This document shows, in pieces, positions 19,459-26,720 of a stretch of DNA of 64,000 nt; the stretch's first letter is position 1, and each line of letters starts with the position of its first letter. The stretch comes from Winogradskyella thalassocola. Lineage in GTDB: Bacteria > Bacteroidota > Bacteroidia > Flavobacteriales > Flavobacteriaceae. The translations under genes were made by a program, and so were the position numbers. The stretch lies in NCBI RefSeq assembly GCF_900099995.1, contig NZ_FNCZ01000001.1, forward strand, positions 1,054,001 through 1,118,000. Direction: 5' to 3'. A model generated the notes under the pieces. The model worked only from the letters and a program-made list of their open reading frames with translations, searched no databases and was not told where the DNA came from.

Positions 19459-19818
19459 ATGAATATAGAGGACTACAGAAATTATTGTCTAAGTAAAAAA
19501 GAAGTCACCGAACATTTTCCTTTTGATGAAGATACCCTTGTGTTTAAAGTTTTAGGAAAGATGTTTGCTTTAGCATCCCTAAAGCGTTGGGAAAATGGGG
19601 AAGCCTTTATAAACTTAAAATGTGATCCCGAATACGCTCAAGAATTAAGAGCAGAATACGACAGTATAAAACCAGGTTACCACATGCACAAACAACAATG
19701 GAATAGCGTCTATGTGCATTCTGGTGAGCTCTCAGTAAAACTTATTACGGAATTAATAGATCATTCCTATGATATGGTAGTGAAAGGACTACCAAAGAAA
19801 TTGAGAGAAACACTGTAA
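19459..19818 (+). CDS. MmcQ/YjbR family protein
   Basis: 119 residues. The N-terminus MNIEDYRNYCLSKKEVTEHFPF and the core VFKVLGKMFALASL are typical of the MmcQ/YjbR double-wing fold, and the terminal VKGLPKK fits the family. Length is normal. Family members have been proposed to bind DNA, but the biochemical role is not settled. The ATG sits almost directly on a terminator hairpin (19419-19453), which leaves only a very short leader. A degenerate -7 box AATTTTTG at 19437-19444 inside the hairpin could serve it. Confidence 0.85.
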   Translation: MNIEDYRNYCLSKKEVTEHFPFDEDTLVFKVLGKMFALASLKRWENGEAFINLKCDPEYAQELRAEYDSIKPGYHMHKQQWNSVYVHSGELSVKLITELIDHSYDMVVKGLPKKLRETL

Positions 19819-19829
19819 AAGTAGCCTTT

Positions 19830-19918
19830 CCATTCGTCGACACTTATCTACCATCCGTCTACACTAAATGGCCCTCAACCGAATTATAAAATGCAATCTC
19901 GTCAATTGATTTATCTTG
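19830..19918 (+). promoter_or_regulatory. Tandem putative LytTR boxes and -7 box ahead of signalling operon
   Basis: CCATTCGTCGACACT (19830-19844) is repeated as CCATCCGTCTACACT (19851-19865), an exact 21-bp centre-to-centre direct repeat. A near-consensus -7 box TTATCTTG (19911-19918) follows, and the operon ATG is at 19946. Two half-sites on one face of the helix are the usual target shape of LytTR-domain regulators, and such a regulator is encoded at the end of this operon, so autoregulation is plausible. The same box recurs at four other promoters in the window. Confidence 0.6.
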
Positions 19919-19945
19919 CCATGATACATAAAAATTTAGTTGTAG

Positions 19946-20356
19946 ATGAAAACCCTCAATATTTTATTAATAGAAGATGATATGATAGAAGTGATGAAGC
20001 TCAATAGAGCCATCAGTTCACTTCAATTACACCATAAAATCACCGAAGCTAATAATGGAGAAGAAGCTTTAAAATTATTAGAGCATAAGGACAGTTTACC
20101 AGATATCATTTTGCTAGATTTAAACATGCCAAAAATTAGCGGTCTAGAGTTTTTAAAAATTTTAAAGGCAGATGATAGACTAAAATATATACCAACCATC
20201 ATTCTAACCACGTCTAATAATCAAAGAGATTTACTAGAATGTTATAAAATTGGAATTGCCGGTTATGTGCTTAAACCTTTAAAATATGAGGATTATGTGT
20301 TTAAAATCGAAAAATTATTGTCATATTGGAGTATTAATGAATTAATAACAGTGTAA
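19946..20356 (+). CDS. CheY-like single-domain response regulator
   Basis: 136 residues, receiver domain only. Acidic pocket IEDD (residues 9-12), phosphoacceptor Asp58 in ILLDLNMP, switch Thr in ILTTSN, and Lys in YVLKPLKYED are all present, so it should be phosphorylated. It has no output domain, so it acts by protein contact or as a phosphate sink in a relay. It is the first gene of a seven-gene unit; its stop and the H-NOX start share one base (TAATG). The likely donors are the two kinases and the HPt of the same operon. Confidence 0.92.
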   Translation: MKTLNILLIEDDMIEVMKLNRAISSLQLHHKITEANNGEEALKLLEHKDSLPDIILLDLNMPKISGLEFLKILKADDRLKYIPTIILTTSNNQRDLLECYKIGIAGYVLKPLKYEDYVFKIEKLLSYWSINELITV

Positions 20357-20895
20357 TGAAAGGAATTGTTTTTACTGAGTTTTTAGATCTTGTAGAAGAA
20401 AAGTTTGGCTTAGAAATGGTCGATAGAATTATTTCAAGTTCTGAGTTAGAATCAGAAGGTGTTTATACATCTGTTGGGACGTATAGCTTTTCTGAAATGT
20501 TGCAATTACTTCAGCATCTTAGTGAAAACACAGGGATTTCAATTGATAATTTATTACTGGTCTATGCCGAACATTTTTTTAGTGTCATTGAAAAAAGTTA
20601 TCCTGGACTTTTAGCAACCTATAAAGATCCTATAGAGATGATTTCATCCATAGAAAATCACATTCATGTAGAGGTAAGAAAGATTTATCCAGATGCAGAA
20701 TTACCAACGTTTGAAGTCATAGAGAAAACAGAAAATTCCTTAATAATGGACTATACCTCTAGTAGAGCCATGCATCATTTCGGACTCGGTTTAATGAATA
20801 AAACCTTTGAGCACTTTAATGCTACAGCCACGATAGAGCTAGAGAAAATAAAAGAGGACGGCACACAAGTACGGTTTATTATTCATAAAAATTAA
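20356..20895 (+). CDS. H-NOX haem-based NO/O2 sensor
   Basis: 179 residues, the normal length of a stand-alone H-NOX. N-terminal MKGIVFTEFLDLVEEKFG and YTSVGTYSFSEMLQL fit the haem-nitric-oxide/oxygen binding fold. The proximal haem ligand is most likely His104 in NHIHVEVRKIYP (the phase of the Val-x-Lys-Leu-Tyr pattern favours it over His102). The haem-propionate motif YxSxR is intact at Tyr133-Ser135-Arg137 and Pro117 lies in the expected kink position. In proteobacteria H-NOX proteins sense NO and inhibit a partner histidine kinase encoded next door; the next gene here is exactly such a kinase, overlapping by one base. I infer NO as ligand; no distal Tyr typical of O2 binders was established. 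Confidence 0.9.
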   Translation: MKGIVFTEFLDLVEEKFGLEMVDRIISSSELESEGVYTSVGTYSFSEMLQLLQHLSENTGISIDNLLLVYAEHFFSVIEKSYPGLLATYKDPIEMISSIENHIHVEVRKIYPDAELPTFEVIEKTENSLIMDYTSSRAMHHFGLGLMNKTFEHFNATATIELEKIKEDGTQVRFIIHKN

Positions 20896-22859
20896 TGAGT
20901 CAAGACCAAATCGATATACTAAAAAGAGCCCTCGAAAGGGAAAAGAAAGCCAGAAAAGCTGCTGAAAAAATTCTTGAAGAAAAATCAAGAGAACTCTACT
21001 TTACATCCCAGAAATTAGAAAATTTATTAGACGAAAAATCATCACAATTAGAAGGTGTTTTTGAGAATATAGTAGATGCCTATGTCGTAATGGACATTCA
21101 AGGAGATATTATAAAATTTAATGAAGCGGCAACCCGATTATTTGGTTATGATATCGGTAGAGATAACGTCAATGTTAAAGACCTTGTATTTAAAGACGAT
21201 TATGAGTATGCCATGACTAGCTTTATGCAGCTTCATACGCAAGGTTTTTTTAAAGATTATGAAGCCAGAATTTACACCAAATCTAAAGAAGTCAAATGGG
21301 TGCATATCAATGCTAGTGTGGTTTATGATAAAGATAAAAAACCAATTGCAGCCCAAGGTATTGTTAGAGATATTACCGCAGAACGTGCTTCTGAAGAAAA
21401 ACTGATAGAATCTGAAAATAGATTAGCAACATTAGTTTTAAATTTAGATAGTGGTATTGTTCTAGAAGATGAAAATCGAAATATTGTACTTACCAATAAA
21501 AAGTTTTGTGAGCTTTTTAATATTGATGCAGAACCAAGCGATTTATTTGGAATGGATTGCACAGATGCCTCAGAACAAAACAAATTATTATTAAAAAATC
21601 CGGAAGCATTTATACAGCGGATGGACGAAATAGATAGCGCTAAAAAGGTCGTTATTGGTGATGAGCTCGAAATGGTAGATGGTAAGATTTTAGAACGTAA
21701 CTATATGCCTATCACCATTGGCGAGAAATCGAAAGGATTTTTATGGACATTTACAGATGTGACTCTAAAACGTACCTATCGCAAAAGTTTAGAAGTTCAA
21801 AAACAAAAATATTACAGCATTATAGCCAATATGCATTTAGGCTTGGTTGAGGTCAATAATCATGATGAAATCTTACTGATTAATCATAGTTTTTCTGAAA
21901 TGTCTGGCTATAGTGAAGAGGAATTGCTCGGTAAAAAAGCAGGAGAGATTTTTCCAATAGAAGGAGGTTCTGAAATCATTGCTATTGAAAATGAAAAACG
22001 GAAAAAGGGAGAATCTAATTCTTACGAAATAAAGATTGAAACCAAACAAGGTGAGGTAAGGTATTGGCTTATTAGTGGAGCTCCTAATTACGATATCAAT
22101 GGACATGTTGTCGGTTCAATTGGTGTTCATCTCGATATTACCAATTTAAAAGCCCTAGAACTTCAGAAAGAAAAATTACTGTTGAAGCTCGAAAAAAGTA
22201 ATGATGAACTGCAGGAATATGCCCATATTGTATCTCACGATTTAAAATCACCATTACGAAGTATAGATGCTCTAGTGAGCTGGTTAAAAGAAGATAATAA
22301 AGGGAAATTAGACGCTATGAGTATGCGTAACTTTGAACTCATTGAAGCGACTCTAGAAAAGATGGAGCAACTCATTTCAGATGTACTCGATTATTCAAGC
22401 GTAGGAACAGATACCACTGTAAAAGCAGATGTTGATCTTAATAAAATGCTTCAAGATTTAACCACTATTCTATACATTCCAGATCATATAAAAATTACAG
22501 CATTACAGCAATTGCCAATTATAAAAGGAGATGGGACCAAATTGCAGCAGTTGTTTCAGAATTTAATCAGTAATGCGGTTAAATTTATTGATAAAGAAAA
22601 AGGGAGTATCACTATCGATTTTGAAGATTTAAAAAGTCATTATAAATTTTCAATTCAAGATAATGGTATCGGTATAGAAAAACAATTTCACGATAAAATA
22701 TTTAAGATTTTTCACGCCTTAAACAAAAGCAAAGATTCTACTGGTATTGGTTTGTCTATTGTTAAAAAAATTGTCGATTTACACGAAGGACAAATCTGGT
22801 TAGAAAGTCAACTTAATATAGGAACGACCTTCTATTTTACACTTAAAAAACAATCATGA
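20895..22859 (+). CDS. Cytosolic sensor histidine kinase with three PAS domains
   Basis: 654 residues with no transmembrane helix. Order: N-terminal coiled coil (about 5-50, ILKRALEREKKARKAAEKIL), PAS1 (about 52-165), PAS2 (about 170-285), PAS3 (about 295-420, ending GSIGVHLDITNLKAL), coiled-coil linker, HisKA with phosphoacceptor His448 in VSHDLKSPLRS, and an HATPase_c domain (N-box FQNLISNAVKF; G1 DNGIGIE; G2 GIGLSIVKKI). The N-terminal coiled coil resembles that of H-NOX-associated kinases, and the gene lies directly after the H-NOX gene. It is thus the probable H-NOX partner. It overlaps the FIST gene by 4 bp (ATGA). Confidence 0.92.
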   Translation: MSQDQIDILKRALEREKKARKAAEKILEEKSRELYFTSQKLENLLDEKSSQLEGVFENIVDAYVVMDIQGDIIKFNEAATRLFGYDIGRDNVNVKDLVFKDDYEYAMTSFMQLHTQGFFKDYEARIYTKSKEVKWVHINASVVYDKDKKPIAAQGIVRDITAERASEEKLIESENRLATLVLNLDSGIVLEDENRNIVLTNKKFCELFNIDAEPSDLFGMDCTDASEQNKLLLKNPEAFIQRMDEIDSAKKVVIGDELEMVDGKILERNYMPITIGEKSKGFLWTFTDVTLKRTYRKSLEVQKQKYYSIIANMHLGLVEVNNHDEILLINHSFSEMSGYSEEELLGKKAGEIFPIEGGSEIIAIENEKRKKGESNSYEIKIETKQGEVRYWLISGAPNYDINGHVVGSIGVHLDITNLKALELQKEKLLLKLEKSNDELQEYAHIVSHDLKSPLRSIDALVSWLKEDNKGKLDAMSMRNFELIEATLEKMEQLISDVLDYSSVGTDTTVKADVDLNKMLQDLTTILYIPDHIKITALQQLPIIKGDGTKLQQLFQNLISNAVKFIDKEKGSITIDFEDLKSHYKFSIQDNGIGIEKQFHDKIFKIFHALNKSKDSTGIGLSIVKKIVDLHEGQIWLESQLNIGTTFYFTLKKQS

Positions 22860-23989
22860 AAACAGTACAATTAATAAAACAAAACAACAAAGATTGGGCT
22901 TATGTTGGTAAACAACAGCAATTAAATCAACCGTTGGTGTTAGTTTTTGGTAATCGTTATATGCTAGAATCACCTTCTATTTACGAAGAGATAAAAGCGT
23001 TATTTCCAGATGGTCATATTGTGTTTGGTTCGGCCTGTGCAGAGATTTCTTCGAGTACGGTAAATGAAGATAGCATTACGATTACGGCTATGGAATTTGA
23101 GAAAAGTCAATTTGTAATTAAAACGAGTAATGTCTTAGATGCCGATTTAGATAGTTTTAAAACAGGAAAAGAATTGGTTCAACAGTTTCCTGCCGAAGGT
23201 TTAAAATACGTGTTCGTCGTTTCAGAAGGTAGTTTTATTAATGGGAGTCAACTCACCAAAGGCATGAGTTCGTCTAATGACGATAATTTATTAATCACAG
23301 GAGGACTTTGCGGTGATGATACCCGTTTTGAAAAAACATTAGCATCCTACAACGAAAATCCAAAAGAAGGAGAAATTGTTGCTATTGGTTTTTATGGAGA
23401 GACCTTAGAGGTCACATTTTCCATTCACGGTGGATGGACGCCTTTTGGACCAGAGCGTACAGTAACCAAATCGGAAGGCAATATACTTTTTGAATTAGAT
23501 GGTCAGCCAGCTTTGGATTTATACAAAACCTATTTGGGTGATAAGGCTAAAGATTTACCTGGTGCGGCATTGTTATATCCATTGAACGTAAAATCAGATG
23601 AGGAAGAACAATCTATTGTCCGTTCTATTCTTAATATTAATGAAGATGACAATAGCGTTATTTTGGCCGGAGATATTAAAGAAAATTCAAAGGTGCAGCT
23701 TATGATGACTAACGTCGATAATATCGCTAATGCCTCAGAACGCGCAGCCAAACAAGCTTTAGAATACAGAAAAAACAAACCAGAAATAGCCTTTTTAGTC
23801 AGTTGTATTGGTCGTAAATTAGTTTTAGACCAGCGTGTAGAAGAGGAGATTGAAGAAGTTATCGAGGTTTTAGGTCAAGGCACTACGGTTAGTGGATTTT
23901 ACTCTTACGGAGAAATAGCGCCTTTCCATGGTGAAATAGCTTGCCAGTTACACAACCAAACCATGACCATAACTTTAATAAGTGAATAA
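22856..23989 (+). CDS. FIST-domain sensory protein, NosP-like
   Basis: 377 residues. FIST_N spans about 25-215 (VFGSACAEISSSTV and GLCGDDTRFEKT) and FIST_C about 225-375 (LDGQPALDLYKTYLG, LVSCIGRKLVL, and the diagnostic GFYSYGEIAPF). The segment SIHGGWTPFGPERTVT joins the domains and contains a conserved histidine. FIST proteins are sensory ligand-binding proteins, and the NosP subgroup of Pseudomonas and relatives are haem proteins that sense NO and control a kinase. Whether this one binds haem cannot be read from the sequence. It lies between the two histidine kinases, with one-base and four-base overlaps. Confidence 0.85.
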   Translation: MKTVQLIKQNNKDWAYVGKQQQLNQPLVLVFGNRYMLESPSIYEEIKALFPDGHIVFGSACAEISSSTVNEDSITITAMEFEKSQFVIKTSNVLDADLDSFKTGKELVQQFPAEGLKYVFVVSEGSFINGSQLTKGMSSSNDDNLLITGGLCGDDTRFEKTLASYNENPKEGEIVAIGFYGETLEVTFSIHGGWTPFGPERTVTKSEGNILFELDGQPALDLYKTYLGDKAKDLPGAALLYPLNVKSDEEEQSIVRSILNINEDDNSVILAGDIKENSKVQLMMTNVDNIANASERAAKQALEYRKNKPEIAFLVSCIGRKLVLDQRVEEEIEEVIEVLGQGTTVSGFYSYGEIAPFHGEIACQLHNQTMTITLISE

Positions 23990-25053
23990 TGAATTCATTA
24001 CTTAAACGCCAAATACGAAAATATTTAAGTGAAGAATTAGAACACAGTGAAGACTTAACAAAATTTCTTGAAGCTGTCAATCGGTCCTATGACAATTTTG
24101 ACGAACAGTCGTCAATGATTCAACGCGCTATGTCTATTAGCTCTGATGAATTGTATAATGCCAATAGAAAGCTACAAAAAGAAGCTAAAGAGCAAACCGA
24201 ATTAATCGATAAGCTAAAAGACGTTATTAATACACTAAAGTTTTATAATTTAAAAGAAGAAGAAAAGGCAGATGCTGTAGAATTAACAGGATCTGATTTG
24301 GTGGCGTTTATTGATAATCAAACCAAGGAGATTATTGAAATGAACAAGCAAAAAGAAGCGCTTCTAAATGAATTGGCACATCAAAACCAAGAGCTGAGCG
24401 ACTATGCGCATATGGTGTCTCACGATTTAAAATCACCGCTACGAAGTATCGATACGCTGACCGCGTGGTTAAAAGAAGACTATAAAGAGGCTTTTGATGC
24501 AAATGGACAAAACACATTAAACCTCATTAGAAATAATGTAGAAAAAATGGATACTTTAATTAACGGTATTTTAGAATATTCTACAATTGGTAAAAATCAA
24601 GTTGAGGTGTACGATGTGGATCTTAATAATCTTATAGATACTATTTTAACCATTATAGAACTGCCTAAGCATATTAAGATTACAAAAGCTGATTTACCAA
24701 TTATTCAAGGAGATAAATATCGCTTACAGCAACTATTTCAAAATTTAATAGGGAATGCTATTGCTTATAATAACAAAGCTAAGGGAACGGTTGATATTGG
24801 AGTAGAAGATCAAGGTGCGTTTTGGCAATTTTACATAAAAGATAATGGAAAAGGTATTGAAGCGAAGTACTTCGAAAAAATCTTTAAAACCTTCGAAAAG
24901 CTTGAAAATAACGTAGAATCTTCAGGAATCGGATTATCTATCGTTAAAAAGATTGTAGATTTATATGGTGGTAAAATTTGGTTAACTTCTAAAATTAATG
25001 AAGGCACTACCTTTTATTTCACTTTAAAAAAACAACGTCATGGAGAAGCCTAA
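23989..25053 (+). CDS. Cytosolic histidine kinase paired with FIST protein
   Basis: 354 residues, no transmembrane helix and no PAS domain. The N-terminal ~130 residues are helical (LLKRQIRKYLSEELEHSEDL; LYNANRKLQKEAKEQTELIDKL), similar to the dimerising N-terminus of NosP-linked kinases such as NahK in shape. HisKA carries His145 in MVSHDLKSPLRS; the ATPase has FQNLIGNAIAYNN, DNGKGIE and SGIGLSIVKKI. The catalytic half is clearly paralogous to that of the 654-residue kinase, about one domain duplication away. It overlaps the HPt gene by 14 bp. Confidence 0.9.
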   Translation: MNSLLKRQIRKYLSEELEHSEDLTKFLEAVNRSYDNFDEQSSMIQRAMSISSDELYNANRKLQKEAKEQTELIDKLKDVINTLKFYNLKEEEKADAVELTGSDLVAFIDNQTKEIIEMNKQKEALLNELAHQNQELSDYAHMVSHDLKSPLRSIDTLTAWLKEDYKEAFDANGQNTLNLIRNNVEKMDTLINGILEYSTIGKNQVEVYDVDLNNLIDTILTIIELPKHIKITKADLPIIQGDKYRLQQLFQNLIGNAIAYNNKAKGTVDIGVEDQGAFWQFYIKDNGKGIEAKYFEKIFKTFEKLENNVESSGIGLSIVKKIVDLYGGKIWLTSKINEGTTFYFTLKKQRHGEA

Positions 25054-25357
25054 TATGTCTTACATTCAGAGTATGTCTGGTGGAGACAACGCTTTTGAAC
25101 AAAAGTTAATTACAATTATTAAGGCTGAGTTTCCCGAAGAAAAGAAGGTGTATTATAATAACCTTGAAGCCAAAAACTACAAACTTACAGCAGAGAACGT
25201 TCATAAACTTAAGCATAAAATTAGTATTTTAGGCCTTGAGAAAAGTTATGAGACTGCAGTGGCATTCGAAAATAATTTGCTAGAAGGCAGTACAACACTT
25301 CAAGATGAATTCGAATCTATTCTAACGATCATGACTAATTATTTACAACAGTTATAA
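25040..25357 (+). CDS. Histidine phosphotransfer (HPt) protein
   Basis: 105 residues, all helical. The phosphoacceptor pattern is VHKLKHKISILG with His55 in the usual His-x-Leu-Lys position. HPt proteins shuttle phosphate between receivers and kinases; here the receivers available are the CheY-like protein (19946), the LytTR regulator (25368) and the receiver-GT2 fusion (43699). The ATG at 25040 lies inside the kinase gene; Met6 at 25055, one base after the kinase stop, is an alternative start that would leave the domain intact. Confidence 0.85.
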   Translation: MEKPNMSYIQSMSGGDNAFEQKLITIIKAEFPEEKKVYYNNLEAKNYKLTAENVHKLKHKISILGLEKSYETAVAFENNLLEGSTTLQDEFESILTIMTNYLQQL

Positions 25358-25367
25358 TTAGGAACGC

Positions 25368-26084
25368 ATGAATTGTATTATTATCGATGATGAAGCTACA
25401 GCAAGAGCAATCATAGGGCAACTGTGCTCTAACGTAGATAGCTTAGCGGTTTTAGAAGAATTTCCAAATGCAATGCAGGCTATAAAATATTTAAATCAGA
25501 ATGAAATTGATTTAATATTTCTAGATATCCACATGCCCGATTTTACAGGTTTCGATTTTATTGAAACACTAAAAAATCCACCGAAAATAATTTTAACAAC
25601 TTCCGATCCTAATTTCGCTATTCAGGCTTTTGAATACGATTGTATTGTTGATTATTTAGTAAAGCCAATTACACCAGAACGCTTTAAAAAAGCCATACAG
25701 AAAGCCGAAGCAACACCAAGTAAATCGTTAGAAGCATCACAATCAACTTCAGAGAAAGTAGAAAGTACTTCTGGTAACGATTTGTATGTTAACATCGATA
25801 GACGTTTAATAAAAATAGATATCCCAAGCATTTATTTGGTAGAAGCAAAAGGCGATTACATCCATGTAAAAACCGAAGATAAAAACTATACGGTTCATTC
25901 TACATTAAAGAAAATAGCAGATAAGCTACCAGACGATTTATTCTTAAAAGTGCATCGCTCATATATTATTAATGTCGATAAAATTATTGATATTGAAGAT
26001 AATAGTGTGCTTATCAAAAAAGACGTGATTCCTGTGAGTCGTTCTAACCGACCAGAATTAATGAAACGTCTTAATTTACTATAA
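25368..26084 (+). CDS. LytTR-family response regulator
   Basis: 238 residues. Receiver domain (1-120) with acidic pair IIDDE, phosphoacceptor Asp53 in IFLDIHMP, Thr in ILTTSD and Lys in YLVKPITPERF. A Ser/Glu-rich linker (about 112-130) precedes a LytTR DNA-binding domain (133-238: LVEAKGDYIHVKTEDKNYTVHSTLKKI, then KVHRSYIINVDKI and PVSRSNRPELM). LytTR domains bind direct repeats spaced about two helical turns. It is the only DNA-binding regulator in the operon and the natural candidate for the repeated box upstream of 19946, 26721, 35110, 36482 and 43699. Confidence 0.94.
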   Translation: MNCIIIDDEATARAIIGQLCSNVDSLAVLEEFPNAMQAIKYLNQNEIDLIFLDIHMPDFTGFDFIETLKNPPKIILTTSDPNFAIQAFEYDCIVDYLVKPITPERFKKAIQKAEATPSKSLEASQSTSEKVESTSGNDLYVNIDRRLIKIDIPSIYLVEAKGDYIHVKTEDKNYTVHSTLKKIADKLPDDLFLKVHRSYIINVDKIIDIEDNSVLIKKDVIPVSRSNRPELMKRLNLL

Positions 26085-26284
26085 TCGTTACGAGTTTATT
26101 TCGCGGTTATGTAGTGAGGTGATTTTTTTACTTTAAATAGATGATTTATCAATTTTTTAAAAAAACACATTAAAATTCAACCGTAAATTTTAGGATTTAA
26201 CTCCATTTGCCGAAACTTGAATACGTTTAATCGGACGACCCCTTGATTCTCGTTAAAAAATATAGTAATACAAGTAAATGCTAT

Positions 26285-26380
26285 TACTTTTGAAAGTAGT
26301 CATCAAATTGTTAGTTAATGATTGATGGTTATAGTAGGTATTAAAGTTAAAGGCAAAAGAGAAATCTTTTGCCTTTTTTA
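26285..26380 (+). ncRNA. Putative small RNA, copy 1, with promoter and terminator
   Basis: A consensus -7 box TACTTTTG (26285-26292) is followed about 57 bp later by a perfect intrinsic terminator: AAAGGCAAAAGA (26349-26360), GAAA loop, TCTTTTGCCTTT (26365-26376), then T run. A transcript of about 80 nt from ~26298 is predicted. It contains no useful open reading frame. No -33 TTG is seen at the expected distance. The hairpin could alternatively be the terminator of the signalling operon 265 bp upstream. Confidence 0.5.
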
Positions 26381-26485
26381 TGATCTGTAGTGTTTATAAA
26401 TTAACATTCAACGTTCTAAAACCGCAAGTGACCTTACCAAATGGTTGCGTTAGCGAAATAAAATAATAGTAGAAGTATTACACTA

Positions 26486-26573
26486 TACTTTTGTCCTTTA
26501 ATCATTTGATAAGTGGTTAAAGATAGGTGGTTAAGTTTGAGGCAAAGGAGAAATCTTTTGCCTCTTTTGTTTT
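26486..26573 (+). ncRNA. Putative small RNA, copy 2, with promoter and terminator
   Basis: Again TACTTTTG (26486-26493), then a body related to copy 1 and a terminator GAGGCAAAGGA (26539-26549), GAAA, TCTTTTGCCTC (26554-26564) with one G-U pair and a T-rich tail. Predicted transcript about 70 nt. The body shares GGTTAnAGnTAGGTnnTTAA-like spacing with copy 1, and the loop and distal stem are identical. The function is unknown. Confidence 0.5.
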
Positions 26574-26604
26574 TAGTAGTCGTCACTAAAAAATGTCATC
26601 AAAA

Positions 26605-26694
26605 CCACTCGTCGACAGTAAAATGTAAACCAACGTGGTAGGCGCTACTCCAATCGAAAAACTAAAAATAAGGCTGAGTTATCAAGTAATTTTG
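26605..26694 (+). promoter_or_regulatory. Putative LytTR box and -7 box ahead of T9SS gene
   Basis: CCACTCGTCGACAGT (26605-26619) matches the box at 36375 including the following TAAAA. A perfect -7 box TAATTTTG is at 26687-26694; its last G is 84 bp from the CGT core of the box. A second half-site 21 bp downstream is not convincing. No -33 TTG is visible, which suits an activator-dependent promoter. Confidence 0.55.
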
Positions 26695-26720
26695 CTTCAG
26701 AATCTAATAAGAAACTGAAG

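Larger units (their letters stand above)
26085..26720. other. Long intergenic region with duplicated putative small RNA genes
   Basis: No convincing protein-coding gene was found in these 636 bp. The first ~165 bp show nothing recognisable apart from AT-rich runs. The rest contains two related units (about 26251-26380 and 26448-26573), each with a promoter-like TACTTTTG and a GAAA-loop terminator, then the upstream region of the T9SS gene with one regulatory box. Confidence 0.6.

Noticed and set aside
22225..25050. Possible assembly duplication of the kinase catalytic region
   Set aside because: The two copies differ at many residues and have different upstream domains, so they are real paralogues.
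26220..26460. LytTR-like sites (TACGTTTAA near 26222 and AACGTTCTA near 26410) ahead of the small RNAs
   Set aside because: They do not share the CCATTCGTC core and their distances to the -7 boxes (about 68 and 81) do not agree with each other or with the other promoters.
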